Of a DNA stretch of 20,000 bases, positions 1 to 10,571 are shown in pieces (positions within the stretch are counted from its first letter, which is position 1; every line of letters begins with the position of its first letter). The stretch lies in contig CM018902.1 in NCBI GenBank assembly GCA_009663005.1, positions 18,206,616 to 18,226,615 on the forward strand, in the 5' to 3' direction. The notes below the pieces were generated by a model. It had not been told where the DNA came from and ran no database searches. It was given only the letters and a program-made list of their open reading frames with translations. Source of the DNA: Actinidia chinensis (Eukaryota; Streptophyta; Magnoliopsida; Ericales; Actinidiaceae). A program made the translations under genes and the position numbers.

Positions 1-290
1 TGTTTCAAAATCTTTGATATAACATTCTAACATATGCACAGAAGTTGAGTATTGCGTTATTTTGCTTGACATGATCAGTTATGGAAAATTTAAAGCTTCG
101 TACTATTTATTCATTATAGTTTCATGCCACTTCTGCAGGGAAATGTTATTCACAGTATACAGATCTACTGCTTGTATGTCTTAAGAGTTCAACCCCTTCC
201 ATCCCCCAGGTTCTCCTCAACATATTCTTATTCGCATAGGGTATTCTTCAAGCTTTAGCTGATCTGTATATATTAACAAAACGCGCTAGA
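1..290. other. Degenerate leading segment with only traces of satellite
   Basis: This stretch lacks the clear monomer landmarks seen everywhere else. The traces are weak: CCCAGG followed by TTCTCCTCAA near 205 resembles the CCCAGGTACTCTCAA landmark, and its spacing to the landmark at about 488 is roughly one monomer. From about 297 onward the satellite becomes recognisable (TTTCAAGCTCAA, then TATTATTAGACAATG). I see no gene or other known element. It could be an old decayed monomer at the array edge, a non-satellite junction, or the poorly supported end of an assembled contig. The sequence alone does not decide between these. Confidence 0.6.
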
Positions 291-3200
291 AGGGTCACAA
301 CCTTTCAATTTCAAGCTCAAATAAATTAGGTATTATTAGACAATGCCTTATGTTATACTTTGTCTATTTCAAATTATGCTGAATTTGAATTATTGAGTAA
401 TATGTAGTGACTGTTTTTTATTTTTTTATTTTACGAGGACTAATACTCCTTGACCTAATCAACTCGATTGATTACATGCTAAAGCGTGCCTATGCCCAGG
501 TACTCCTCAATTGTTCTCCACACACACTTTTAAATATTGAGTCTAAAATTACTTTAAATTTATACATTTATCTTAAACTATAATAACTAGAGCTTGAATT
601 TTTTCCCGAATTTCAATTTCAGATCACGTAGTTAGGTATTATAGACAATGCCGTATGTTATACTTTGCCTATTTTTAAATTTTACGAATTTAAATTTTAA
701 GTAATAAGTATTGATAGTTTTTTATTTATTTGTTTTTGTTTGCGAGGACAATACTCTTGACCTAACGGAAACAACTTCATTGGATGTAACACGCTAAATA
801 CCGATTGCCTATGCCCAGGACTCTCAAATAACGAATGCTCCACACTTTAAATATTGAGGTATCTAAAATTATTTTAAATTTTGTATATTTCTCTTTTAAC
901 CCGTAATTAACTTGACTTGAGTTCTCGGGTCAACTTTAGACTCAAGTTTAATTTGGTTATTATTAGTAATGGCTTATATTATGTTTTTTCTATTTTCAAA
1001 TTATGCGGATTTGAATTTTAGTAATAACTAGAGACTGTTTTCGTTTGTTTTGTTTTGCGAGACTAATAACTCTTACTAATTGACGTTTGATTGGATGTAC
1101 CCGCTAATACCGATGCGTAGCCTATGTACTCTCAAATACGGATCTCCACACTTTTAAATATTGAAGTCGTAAAATTACTTTAAATTTTGTACATTTAACG
1201 TTGAACCTAATTAATTTGAAATTAGAAGTACCGGGTTAACTTTAAGCTCAAGTTAATTAGTATTATTAGACAATGGATTTGTTTGTTTTGTCCTATTACA
1301 AATTACTGTTGATTTGAATTTTTAAGTATACGTATGGACTGTTTTTTATTTGTTTTTGTTTGCGATGACTATGCTCTGGACTAACGTATTCGATTGGATG
1401 TACCACGCTAATACCGATGCCTAGGCCCAGGTATCCTCAATCTATCTCCACACTTTTAAATTGAGGTATGAAAAATTATTTTAAAATATTGTACATTATC
1501 TTGAACTGTAATTAACTTGCATTTGAAGTTACCCGGTTCAACTTCAGGCTCAATTTTAATTTAGATAATATTAGACATGGTTTTATTTTATGTTTTTGTT
1601 TTTTTAAATAATAACTGATTGAATTTTAAGGTAATAAGTAGTGAATTGTTTTTCATTTATTTTGTTTGCGAGGAACATGCTCTTTGAACTACGGACTCAA
1701 TTGGATGATCAACACGCTAATACCGCTGCCTAGGCCCAGGTATTCTCAAATACGTATCTCCACACTTTTAAATATTGAGGTACGTAAAAATTACTTAAAA
1801 TTTTGTACAATTATCTTGAACCGTAATTAACTTGAACTTGAAGTTACCCGGGTTCAACTTCAAGCTCAAGTTAATTATGTTTTATTACACAATGGTTTAT
1901 ATTATGTTTTGTATATTTCAAATTATGTTGATTTGAATTGTAAGTAATAAGTAGTGACTGTTTTTCATTTATTTTGTTTGCGAGGACTAATACTCTTGAC
2001 TAACGGACTCGATTGGATGTACCACGCTAATACCGATGCCTAGGCCCAGGTACTCTCAAATACGTATTTCCACACTTGTAAATATTAAGGTATGTACAAA
2101 ATTAGTTTAAATTTTGTACAATTATCTTGAACCGTAATTACTTGAACTGAAGTTACCCCGGGTTCACTTCAAGCTCAGTTAATTATTGTTTTTATTACAC
2201 AAATGTTATTTATGTTTTGTCTATTCAAATTAATACTGAGTTGAATTTTGAGTAGTAAAGTAGTGACTGTTTTTCATTTATTTTGTTTGTCGAAGACCAA
2301 TGCTCTTTCTAACGGACTCGGATTTGGATGTACCACGTTAATACCGATGCCTAGGCCCAGGTATTCTTAAATACGTATCTCCACACTTTTAAATATTGAG
2401 GTACGTAAAAATTATTTTAAATATTGTACATTTATCTTGAACTGTAATTAACTTAAACTTGAAGTTACACGGGTTCAACTTCAGGCTCAATTTAATTAGG
2501 TAATATTAGACAATGGCTTATGTTATGTTTTGTCTATTTTAAATTATGCTATTTGAATTTTAAGTAATAAGTAGTGAAACAGTTTTTGCGTTTATTTGTT
2601 TACACGAGAACTAATCCTCTTGACTACGGACTAAATTGATGTACCACGCCTAAAATTACCGATGCCTTAAGAGCCCGGTAACTCTCAATTCAACTACGTA
2701 TCTCCACATTTTAAATATGAAGTACGTAAAAATTAGTTTTTTAAATTTGTACATTTATCTTGAACCGTACTAAACTTGACCTGAGTTACCCCGGGTTCAC
2801 TTCAGCTCAAGTTATTATGTTTATTATACAATTGTTTAATTATATTTTTGTTTATTTCACATTAGCCAGCTGATTTGAATTTTAGTTAAGTAGTGACTTT
2901 TTATTTATTTTGGTTTGGCGAAAACCAAATACTCCTTGACTAATTGACTCGAGTTGGATGTCAACGCTAATACCGATGCCTAGGCCCCAGGTACTCACTC
3001 CTCAATCCGTATCTCCCCCTTTTAACGATTGAGGTACTAAAATTATTTTAAATTTTGTACAATTATCTTGACCATAATTAACTTGAACTTGAAGTTCGCC
3101 CGGGTTCAACTTCATTCAGGCTCACTTTTAATCAGGTATATTAGACAATGGCTTCTGTTCTGTTTTTGTTAAATTGAAATTATGCTGATTTTGATTTTAA

Positions 3201-4259
3201 GTAATAAGTAGAGAATTGTTTTTCATTTATTTTGTTTGTGAGACTAATGCTCTTGACTAACGGACTCAATGGATATACCAGCTAAACGAGTCATAGGCCC
3301 AGTACTCTCAAATACGTATCCTCCACACTTTTAAATATTGAGTATGTAAAAATTATTTTAATATTGTAACATTTTCTTGAACTGTAATAACATTGAATTG
3401 AAGTTACCCGGGTTCAACTTCAGCTCATTTAATTAGATAATATTAGACAATGGTTATTTTTGTTTGTTTATTTTAAATATCTGATTTGAATTTTAAGTAC
3501 TAAGTAGTGATTGTTTTTTTCATTTATTTTGTTTTGGTCGAGAACTATGCCTCTTGACTAACGGGACTCAATTCGATGTATCACCTAATACCGATGCCTG
3601 GCCCAGGTATTCCCTCAAATACGTATCCTCCACACTTTTTTAAATATTGAGGTACGTAAAAATTAAACTTTAAAATTTTTGACATTTATCTTGCACCGTA
3701 ATTAAGAACTTGAATTTGAAGTTACCCGGGTTCCACTTCAAGCCGTTAATTCATGTTTTATTACACAATAGTTAAGTTTATGTTTTTTGTTCTATTTCAA
3801 ATTCTACGATTTTTTTTGGAAAAAAAAAAAAAAAATTTTTTTTTGAGTAGTAAGTAGTGACTGTTTTTCCTTTATTTATTTTGTTTTCGAAGCTATGTGC
3901 TTGACTAACGGGACCTCGATTGGATGTACCACGCTAATACCTAAATACCTGGCCGGTATTCTTAAATACGTATCTCCACACTTTTAAAATATTGAGGTAC
4001 GTAAAAATTAATTTTAAATATTTGTACATTTTCTGAACTGTAATTAACTTAAAAAACTTGAAGTTACAACACGGGTCACCTTCAGGCTCAATTTAATTAG
4101 GTAAAATTAGACAATGGCTTCTGTTATGTTTTGTCTATTTTTAAATAATGTTATTTGAATTTTAAGTAATAAGTAGAGATTGTTTTTCATTTATTTTGTT
4201 TGCGAGGACTAATGCTCTTGACTAACGGATTCAATTGGATGTACCACGCTAATACCGAT
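291..4259. repeat. Left satellite block, 12 indel-rich monomers
   Basis: Twelve landmarks lie at about 488, 807, 1115, 1419, 1728, 2038, 2349, 2664, 2978, 3290, 3596 and 3948. Several monomers match members of the HOR to the right by diagnostic variants. The 807 monomer shares ACGAATG and the GACTCAAG form with those at 5189 and 9264. The 1115 monomer shares AACTAGAGACTG with 5496 and 9577. The 2664 monomer shares the CTCAACTACG type with 4260 and 8328. The 2978 monomer shares AACGATTGAG with 6112, 7060 and 10201. The order is not a simple HOR copy: the 807/5189 pair is 14 monomers apart, while 2664/4260 is only 5 apart. This suggests repeated unequal exchange. One- to few-base insertions and losses are dense, especially at 2580-4100. 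Confidence 0.85.
3810..3844. repeat. Homopolymer insertion: T8-GG-A16-T9
   Basis: In the place where other monomers read GATTTGAATTTTGAGTAG, this one has eight T, GG, sixteen A and nine T. The A and T runs can pair with each other. No other monomer has it. It lies in a stretch already full of small indels. A consensus or polymerase artefact is the likeliest explanation; a real poly-A/T insertion cannot be excluded. Confidence 0.8.
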
Positions 4260-5495
4260 GCCTAGGCCCAGGTACTCTCAACTACGTATCTCCACACTTT
4301 TAAATATTGAAGTACGTAAAAATTAGTTTAAATTTTGTACATTTATCTTGAACGTAATAAACTTGACCTTAAAGTTACCCGGGTTCAACTTCAAGCTCAA
4401 GTTAATTATGTTTTATTATACAATGGTTTATATTATATTTTGTCTATTTCAAATTATGCTGATTTGAATTTTAAGTAATAAGTAGTGACTGTTTTTTCAT
4501 TTATTTTGTTTGGGAGTTAATGCTCTTACTACGGACCTCGATTGGATGTACCCTAATACCGATGCCTAGTCCAGGTCTCTTAAATACGTATCTCCACACT
4601 TTTAAATATTAGGTATGTAAAAATTATTTTAAAATATTGTACATTTATCTTGAACCGTAATTAACTTGAACTTGAAGTTTACCCGGTTCAACTTCAGGCT
4701 CATTAAATTTAATTCAGGTAATATTAACATGGCTTTATTTTTATGTTTTGTTTTAAATTGAAATTATGCTGATTTGAATTTTAAGTAATAAGTAGAGATT
4801 GTTTTTCATTTATTTTGTTTGTGAGGACTAATGCTCTTGACTAACGGACTCAATTGGATATACCATGCTAATATCGATGCCTAGGCCCAGGTATTATCAA
4901 ATACGTATCTCCACACTTTTAAATATTGTGGTACGTAAAAATTATTTTAAATTTTGTACATTTATCTTGAACCGTAATTAAGTTGAACTTGAAGTTACCC
5001 GGGTTCAACTTCAAGTTTAGTTAATTATGTTTAATTACAAATAGTTTTTAGGTTTATGTTTTGTCTATTTCAAATTATATCTGATTCTGAATTTTAAGCG
5101 TAAGTATGACTTTTTTTCACTTATTTTTGGTTTGTGCGGACTAATCTCTGACTAACGGACTCGATTGGATGTACCACGCTAATACGATGCCTAGGCCCAG
5201 GGACTCCTAAATACGAATGTCCCACTTTTAATTTGAGTACGTAAAAATTATTTTAAATTTTGTATATTTATCTTTAACCGTAATTAACTTGAACTTCAAG
5301 TTACTCGGGTTCAACTTTAGACTCAAGTTAATTTGGTATTATTAGACAATGGCTTATGTTATGTTTTGTCTATTTCAAATTATGCTGATTTGAATTTTAA
5401 GTAATAACTAGAGACTGTTTTTCGTTTGTTTTGTTTTGCGAGAACTAATACTCTTGACTAATTGACTCGATTGGATGTACCACGCTAATACCGAT

Positions 5496-6424
5496 GCCTA
5501 GGCCTAGGTACTCTCAAATACGTATCTCCACACTTTTAAATATTGAAGTACGTAAAAATTACTTTAAATTTTGTACATTTACGTTGAACCGTAATTAATT
5601 TGAAATTGAAGTTACCCGGGTTCAACTTTAAGCTCAAGTTAATTAGGTATTATTAGACAATGGATTATGTTATGTTTTGTCTATTTCAAATTATGTTGAT
5701 TTGAATTTTAAGTAATACGTAGTGACTGTTTTTTATTTGTTTTGTTTGCGAGGACTAATGCTCTGGACTAACGGATTCGATTGGATGTACCACGCTAATA
5801 CGTGCCTAGGCCCCAGTCTCTCAAATCGTATCTTCGCACTTTAAAATATTGAGGGCCGTAAAAACTTACTTAAATTTTGTACGTTTATCTGAACCGTAAA
5901 TTACTTGAACTGAAGTTACTACCTTGGTTCACCTTCAAGCTCAAGTTAATTATGTTTTATTACACAATAGTTTATGTTATGTTTTGTCTATTTCAAATTA
6001 TACTGATTTGAATTTTAAGTAATAAGTAGTGACTTTTTTATTTATTTTGTTTTGCGAAAACAAATACTCTTGACTAATTGACTCGATTGGATGTACCACG
6101 CTAATACCGATGCCTAGGCCCAGGTACTCTCAAATCCATATCGCCACACTTTTAACGATTGAGGTACGTAAAAATTATTTTAAATTTTGTACAATTATCT
6201 TGAACCGTAATTAACTTGAACTTGAAGTTACCCGGGTTCACGTTGCCAGTTCAAGTTTAATTATGTTTTTATTCCACAATGGGTTTATGTTATGTTTTTG
6301 TATATTTCAATTATGTGATTTGAATTGTACGTAATAAGTAGTGACTGTTTTTCATTTATTTTGTTTGCGAGGACTAATGCTCTTGACTAACGGACTCGAT
6401 TGGATGTACCACGCTAATACCGAT
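5496..6424. repeat. Three-monomer block, first tandem copy in HOR copy A
   Basis: This block runs from the landmark at 5496 to that at 6425 (929 bp). It contains, in order, the ACGTTGAACC/TTTGAAATTGAAG variant, the GGATTCGATTGG and TTCGCAC variant, the GCGAAAACAAATACTC variant and the CCATATCGCCACAC/AACGATTGAGG variant. It ends with a TTTGAATTGTA form. The same order recurs immediately at 6425-7371 and again at 9577-10503. The 5800-5930 part carries private small indels. Confidence 0.78.
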
Positions 6425-7371
6425 GCCTAGACCCAGGTACTCTCAAATACGTATCTCCACACTTTTAAATATTGAAGTACGTAAAAATTACTTTAAATTT
6501 TGTACATTTACGTTGAACCGTAATTAATTTGAAATTGAAGTTACCCGGGTTCAACTTTAAGCTCAAGTTAATTAGGTATTATTAGACAATGGATTATGTT
6601 ATGTTTTGTCTATTTCAAATTATGTTGATTTGAATTTTAAGTAATCTAGTGACGGTTTTTCCTATTTGTGTTTTTGTTTTGGCGAGGACTAATGCTCTGA
6701 CTAACTGATTCGATTGGATGTACCACCACCTTAATACCGATCCTATTAGGCCCAGGTACTCTCAAATACTATCTTCCGTCGCACTTTTAAATATTGAGGC
6801 ACGTAAAAATTACTTTAAATTTTGTACGTTTATCTTGAACCGTAATTAACTTGAACTTGAAGTTACCCTGGGTTCAACTTCAAGCTCAAGTTAATTATGT
6901 TTTATTACACAATAGTTTATGTTATGTTTTGTCTATTTCAAATTATACTGATTTGAATTTTAAGTAATAAGTAGTGACTTTTTATTTATTTTGTTTTGCG
7001 AAAACAAATACTCTTGACTAATTGACTTCGATTGGATTACCCCCCACTCTAATACCGATGCTATGCCCAGGTTACTCTCAATCCATATGCCACAACTTTT
7101 AACGATTGAGTACGTAAAATTATTTTAAATTTTGTAAAATTAATCTGAACCTTAATTACTTGACTTGAAGTTACCACCCGTGTTTCCACTTCAAGTTCAA
7201 GTTAATTATGTTTTATTACACAATGGTTTATTTATGTTTTGGTAATATTTCAATTATGTTTTATTTGAATTGTAAGTAATAAAGTAGTGACTGTTTTTCA
7301 TTTATTTTGTTGCGAGGACTAATTGCTTCTTGACTAACGGACTCGATTGGGATGTACCAGCTAATACCGAT
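6425..7371. repeat. Three-monomer block, second tandem copy in HOR copy A
   Basis: This is a direct repeat of the preceding 929-bp block, and is 947 bp long because of small insertions. The shared variants come in the same order: TTTGAAATTGAAG near 6530, the CTGATTCGATTGG and CGCAC pair near 6706-6783, GCGAAAACAAATACTC near 6997 and AACGATTGAG near 7099. Both blocks end at monomers carrying the unusual CCTAGACCC form (6425 and 7372). That places the exchange point close to the landmark and supports duplication by unequal crossover in monomer register. Confidence 0.76.
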
Positions 7372-7771
7372 GCCTAGACCCAGACTCTCTCAAATAACGT
7401 ATCGTCCCACACTTTTAAATATTAGGTATGTAAAAATTACTTTAAATATGTAACATTTATCTTGACCCCCCTGTAAAAAATTAACTTGAATTTGAAGTTA
7501 CCCGGTTCAACTTCAGGCTCAATTTTATTGATAATATTAGGAACAATGATTTATTTTATATTTTGTTTATTTTAAATTATGCTGATTTGAATTTTAAGTA
7601 CTAAGTAGTGATTGTTTTTCATTTATTTTGTTTGCGAGAACTAATGCTCTTGACTAACGGACTCAATTCGATGTATCACGCTAATACCGATGCCTAGGCC
7701 CAGGTATTCTCAAATACGTATCTCCACACTTTTAAATATTGAGGTACGTAAAAATTACTTTAAATTTTGTA

Positions 7772-7936
7772 CATTTATCTTGAACCGTAATTAACTTGAA
7801 CTTGAAGTTACCCGGGTTCAACTTCAAGCTCAAGTTAATTATGTTTTATTACACAATAGTTTATGTTATGTTTTGTCTATTTCAAATTATACTGATTTGA
7901 ATTTTAAGTAGTAAGTAGTGACTGTTTTTCATTTAT
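7772..7936. repeat. Pair of 7-bp direct repeats (CATTTAT) within the monomer
   Basis: CATTTAT occurs at 7772-7778 (in GTACATTTATCTTG) and again at 7930-7936 (in TTTTCATTTATTTTG), 158 bp apart. The pair is present in most clean monomers. Loss of one copy and the sequence between them would leave a monomer of 152 bp, which is exactly the short form found at 17030-17181. The segment between the two repeats includes the CCCGGG palindrome. Confidence 0.8.
7789..7840. repeat. Monomer palindrome centred on CCCGGG (52 bp)
   Basis: The left arm runs from AATTAACTTGAAC through TTGAAGTTA to CCC. The right arm runs from GGGT through TTCAACTTCAAG to CTCAAGTTAATT. Hand pairing outward from CCCGGG (7811-7816) gives one A-T pair, a two-base bulge (TC) in the right arm, then 20 matches in 21 positions with a single A-C mismatch. 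The same structure is visible in many monomers, with CCCGGG at 4998-5003, 5615-5620, 8750-8755, 11577-11582, 13126-13131, 15609-15614 and 17301-17306. In several others the centre has decayed. It could extrude as a cruciform, fold as a hairpin in a transcript, or bind a dimeric protein; none of these is shown by the sequence. Confidence 0.85.
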
Positions 7937-7950
7937 TTTGTTTGCGAGGA

Positions 7951-8044
7951 CTAATGCTCTTGACTAACGGACTCGATTGGATGTACCACGCTAATACCGA
8001 CGCCTAGGCCCAGGTATTCTCAAATACGTATCTCCACACTTTTA
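7951..8044. other. Conserved GC-richer box of the monomer
   Basis: This segment reads CTAATGCTCTTGACTAACGG, then CGATTGGATGTACCACGCTA, then the landmark, then CAAATACGTATCTCCACAC. It is the most constant part of the monomer by eye and the richest in G+C. It contains the short palindromes CCTAGG and TACGTA. Variation is mostly at fixed places (GACTAACGG or GACAACGG, TACCGAT or TACTGAT, GGCCC or GGCAC). Uneven conservation inside a satellite monomer is often taken as a sign of a protein-binding region. That role is inference here. I see no CENP-B box in it. Confidence 0.55.
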
Positions 8045-9576
8045 ATCTTGAGGTACGTAAAAATTATTTTAAATATTGTACATTTATCTTGAAACTGTAA
8101 TTTAACTTAAACTTGAAGTTACACAAACGGGTTCACTTCAGGCTCAATTTATTGGTAATATTATACAATGCTTATGTTATGTTTTGGTCTATTTCAAATT
8201 ATGCTTAGTTGAATTTAAGTAATAAGTAGTGACAGTTTTTTTCGGTTATTTTGTTTTACGAGAATTTAATAATGCTCTTGACTAACGGACTAAATTGGAA
8301 GTACCACCCCCCACGCTAATAACCGATTCAAGCCCAGTAACTCTCAACTACGTATCTCCACACTTTTAAAATGAAGTTACGTAAAATAGTTTAAAAATTT
8401 TGTATATTTATCTGAACCCGTAATAACTGCCTTGAAGTTATCCGATTTCAACTTCAAGCTCAAGTTAATTATGTTTTATTATACATGGTTTATATTATAT
8501 ATTTTGTCTATTTCAAATTATGCGATTTGAATTTTTAGTAATAGTAGTGCTGTTTTCATTTATTTTGTTTTGGGAGACTAATACCTTAACTACCGGACTC
8601 GATTGGATGTACCCCACGCTAATACCGATGCCCTAGGCCAGGTACTTTAAAATACGTATCTCAACACTTTTAAATAATTGAGGTAGTAAAAATTATTTTA
8701 AATATTGTAACATTTATCTTGAACCGTAATTAACTTGAACTTGAAGTTACCCGGGTTCAACTTCAGGCTCAATTTAATCAGGTAATATTAGACAATGGCT
8801 TATTTTATGTTTTGTTTAAATTGAAATTATGCTGATTTGAATTTTAATAATAAGTAGAGATTGTTTTTCATTTATTTTGGTTTGGTGAGGATTAAATGCC
8901 TCTTTGACTAACAGACTCAATTGGATTACCATGCTAATAATCGATTGCCTAGGCCCATGGTATTATCAAATCGTTCTCCACACTTTTAATATTGTGGTAC
9001 GTAAAAAAATTATTTGTAAAATAAATTTTGTACATTTATCCCTGAACCTAAATTAGTTGAACATGAAGTTACCCGGGTTCAAACTTCAAGTAAGTTATTA
9101 TGTTTAATTACAACAATAGTTTTATGCTATGTTTTTGGTCTATTTCAAATTAGACTGATTTTTGAATTTAAGTATAATTGTGACTGTTTTTTCCATTTAT
9201 TTGTTTGCGAGACTATGCTCTTGACTAACGACTCCGATGAATGTACCAACCACGCTATCCGATGCCCTAGTCCAGGGACTCTCAAATACGAATGTCCACA
9301 CTTTTAAATATTGAGGTACGTAAAAATTATTTTAAATTTTGTATATTTATCTTTAACCATTAATAACTTGAACTTGAAGTTACTCGGGTTCAACTTTAGA
9401 CTCAAGTTAATTTGGTATTATTAGACAATGGCTTATGTTATGTTTTGTCTATTTCAAATTATGCTGATTTGAATTTTAAGTAATAACTAGAGACTGTTTT
9501 TCGTTTGTTTTGTTTTGCGAAAACTAATACTCTTGACTAATTGGGACTTCGATTGATGTACCACGCTAATACCGAT

Positions 9577-10503
9577 GCTTAGGCCTAGGTACTCTCAAAT
9601 ACGTATCTCCACACTTTTAAATATTGAGTACGTAAAAATTACTTTAAATTTTGTACATTTAACGTTGAAACCGTAATTAATTTGAAATTAAGTTACCCGG
9701 GTTTCAACTTTAAGCTCAAGTTAATGGTGAATTATTAGACATGATTATGTTTATGTTTTGTCTATTTCAAATTATGTGATATGAATTTTAAGTATCGTAG
9801 TGCTGTTTTTTTTATTTGTTTTGTTTGCGAGGACTAATGCTCTGGACTAACGGATTCGATTGGATGTACCACGCTAATACCGATGCCTAGGCCCAGGTAC
9901 TCTCAAATACGTATCTTCGCACTTTTAAATATTGAGGCACGTAAAAATTACTTTAAATTTTGTACGTTTATCTTGAACCGTAATTAACTTGAACTTGAAG
10001 TTACCCTGGTTCAACTTCGAGCTCAAGTTAATTAGGTTTTATTAGACAATGGCTTATGTTATGTTTTGTCTATTTCAAATTATGCTGATTTGAATTTTAA
10101 GTAATAAGTAGTGACTTTTTTATTTATTTTGTTTTGCGAAAACTAATACTCTTGACTAATTGACTCGATTGATGTCCCTACCTCGCTAATACGGACCGAT
10201 GCCTAGGCCCAGGTACTCTCAAATCCATATCGCCACACTTAACCGTTGGGTACGTTAAAAATTACTTTTAATTTTGTACAATTATCTTGAACCGTAATTA
10301 ACTTGAACTTGAAGTTACCCGGGTTCACTTCAGCTCAAGTTAATTATGTTTTTTTCATTACCCAATGGTTTTATGTTATGTTTGTTCTTCAATATGTTAT
10401 TTGAAATTGTAAGTAATAAGTAGTGACTGTTTTTCTTTATTTTGTTTGTCTAGGACTATGCTCTTGACTAACGGACTCGATTGATGTACCACGGTATACC
10501 GAT
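9577..10503. repeat. Single copy of the three-monomer block in HOR copy B
   Basis: This 927-bp block matches 5496-6424 and 6425-7371. It has AATTTGAAATTAAG near 9680, CTCTGGACTAACGGATTCG near 9841, TTCGCAC near 9915, GCGAAAACTAATACTC near 10135 and CCATATCGCC near 10227. Because it is single here and doubled in copy A, it shows which copy gained or lost three monomers. Confidence 0.74.
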
Positions 10504-10553
10504 GTCTAGGCCCAGGTACCTCAAATACGTATCTCCACCTTTTCAATTTGAGG

Positions 10554-10571
10554 TTTTTTTTTTTTTTTTTT
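10554..10571. repeat. T18 homopolymer insertion inside a monomer
   Basis: A run of eighteen T interrupts the usual TTGAGGTATGTAAAAATTA, falling between GAGG and TATGTAAAAA. The flanking monomer sequence continues in register on both sides, so the run is an insertion rather than a boundary. It is unique to this monomer and sits in an indel-rich stretch. Confidence 0.8.

Larger units (their letters stand above)
7693..8002. repeat. Reference monomer (310 bp, clean copy)
   Basis: This is a convenient undamaged example. Reading from the landmark: CTAGGCCCAGG, then TACGTATCTCCACAC, then the AT-rich stretch with GTACGTAAAAATTA, then TTTTGTACATTTATC. The CCCGGG-centred palindrome follows at 7789-7840. 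After it come a TTTTATTACACAAT stretch, GATTTGAATTTTAAGTA, GTAGTGACTGTTTTTC, a T-rich run ending in TTTGCGAGGAC, and finally the GC-richer box leading to the next landmark. Similarly clean copies lie near 11448-12070, 15181-16109 and 17182-17801. All parts occur in almost every monomer, so this order can serve as the family description. Confidence 0.9.
4260..8327. repeat. Higher-order repeat copy A (13 monomers, ~4.07 kb)
   Basis: Landmarks are at 4260, 4564, 4879, 5189, 5496, 5804, 6112, 6425, 6741, 7060, 7372, 7692 and 8002. The first five monomers match copy B in order. The 4260 monomer has CTCAACTACG and ATTATACAATGG. The one at 4564 is followed by TTAAATTGAAATTATGCTG. The one at 4879 has TACCATGCTAAT and TATTATCAAA. 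The one at 5189 has ACGAATGTCC and ATCTTTAACC. The one at 5496 has the doubled GGCCTAGGTACTC. Corresponding landmarks in copy B lie 4066-4083 bp further on. The middle is rearranged: a three-monomer block occurs twice here and once in copy B, and copy B makes up the length with other monomers. The 13-monomer period is therefore exact only at the ends of the unit. Confidence 0.78.

Noticed and set aside
7814..7824. GGTTCAACTTC resembles an RNA polymerase III B box (GGTTCRANNCC)
   Set aside because: Ten of 11 positions fit, but the stretch is part of the palindrome arm and I found no convincing A box at the right distance upstream, no tRNA-like fold and no T-run terminator placed to match. Coincidence is the simpler reading.
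9914..9930. TTCG in CTTCGCAC variants as a possible start of a CENP-B box
   Set aside because: The required CGGG half does not follow at the right distance, here or in the other monomers with this variant.
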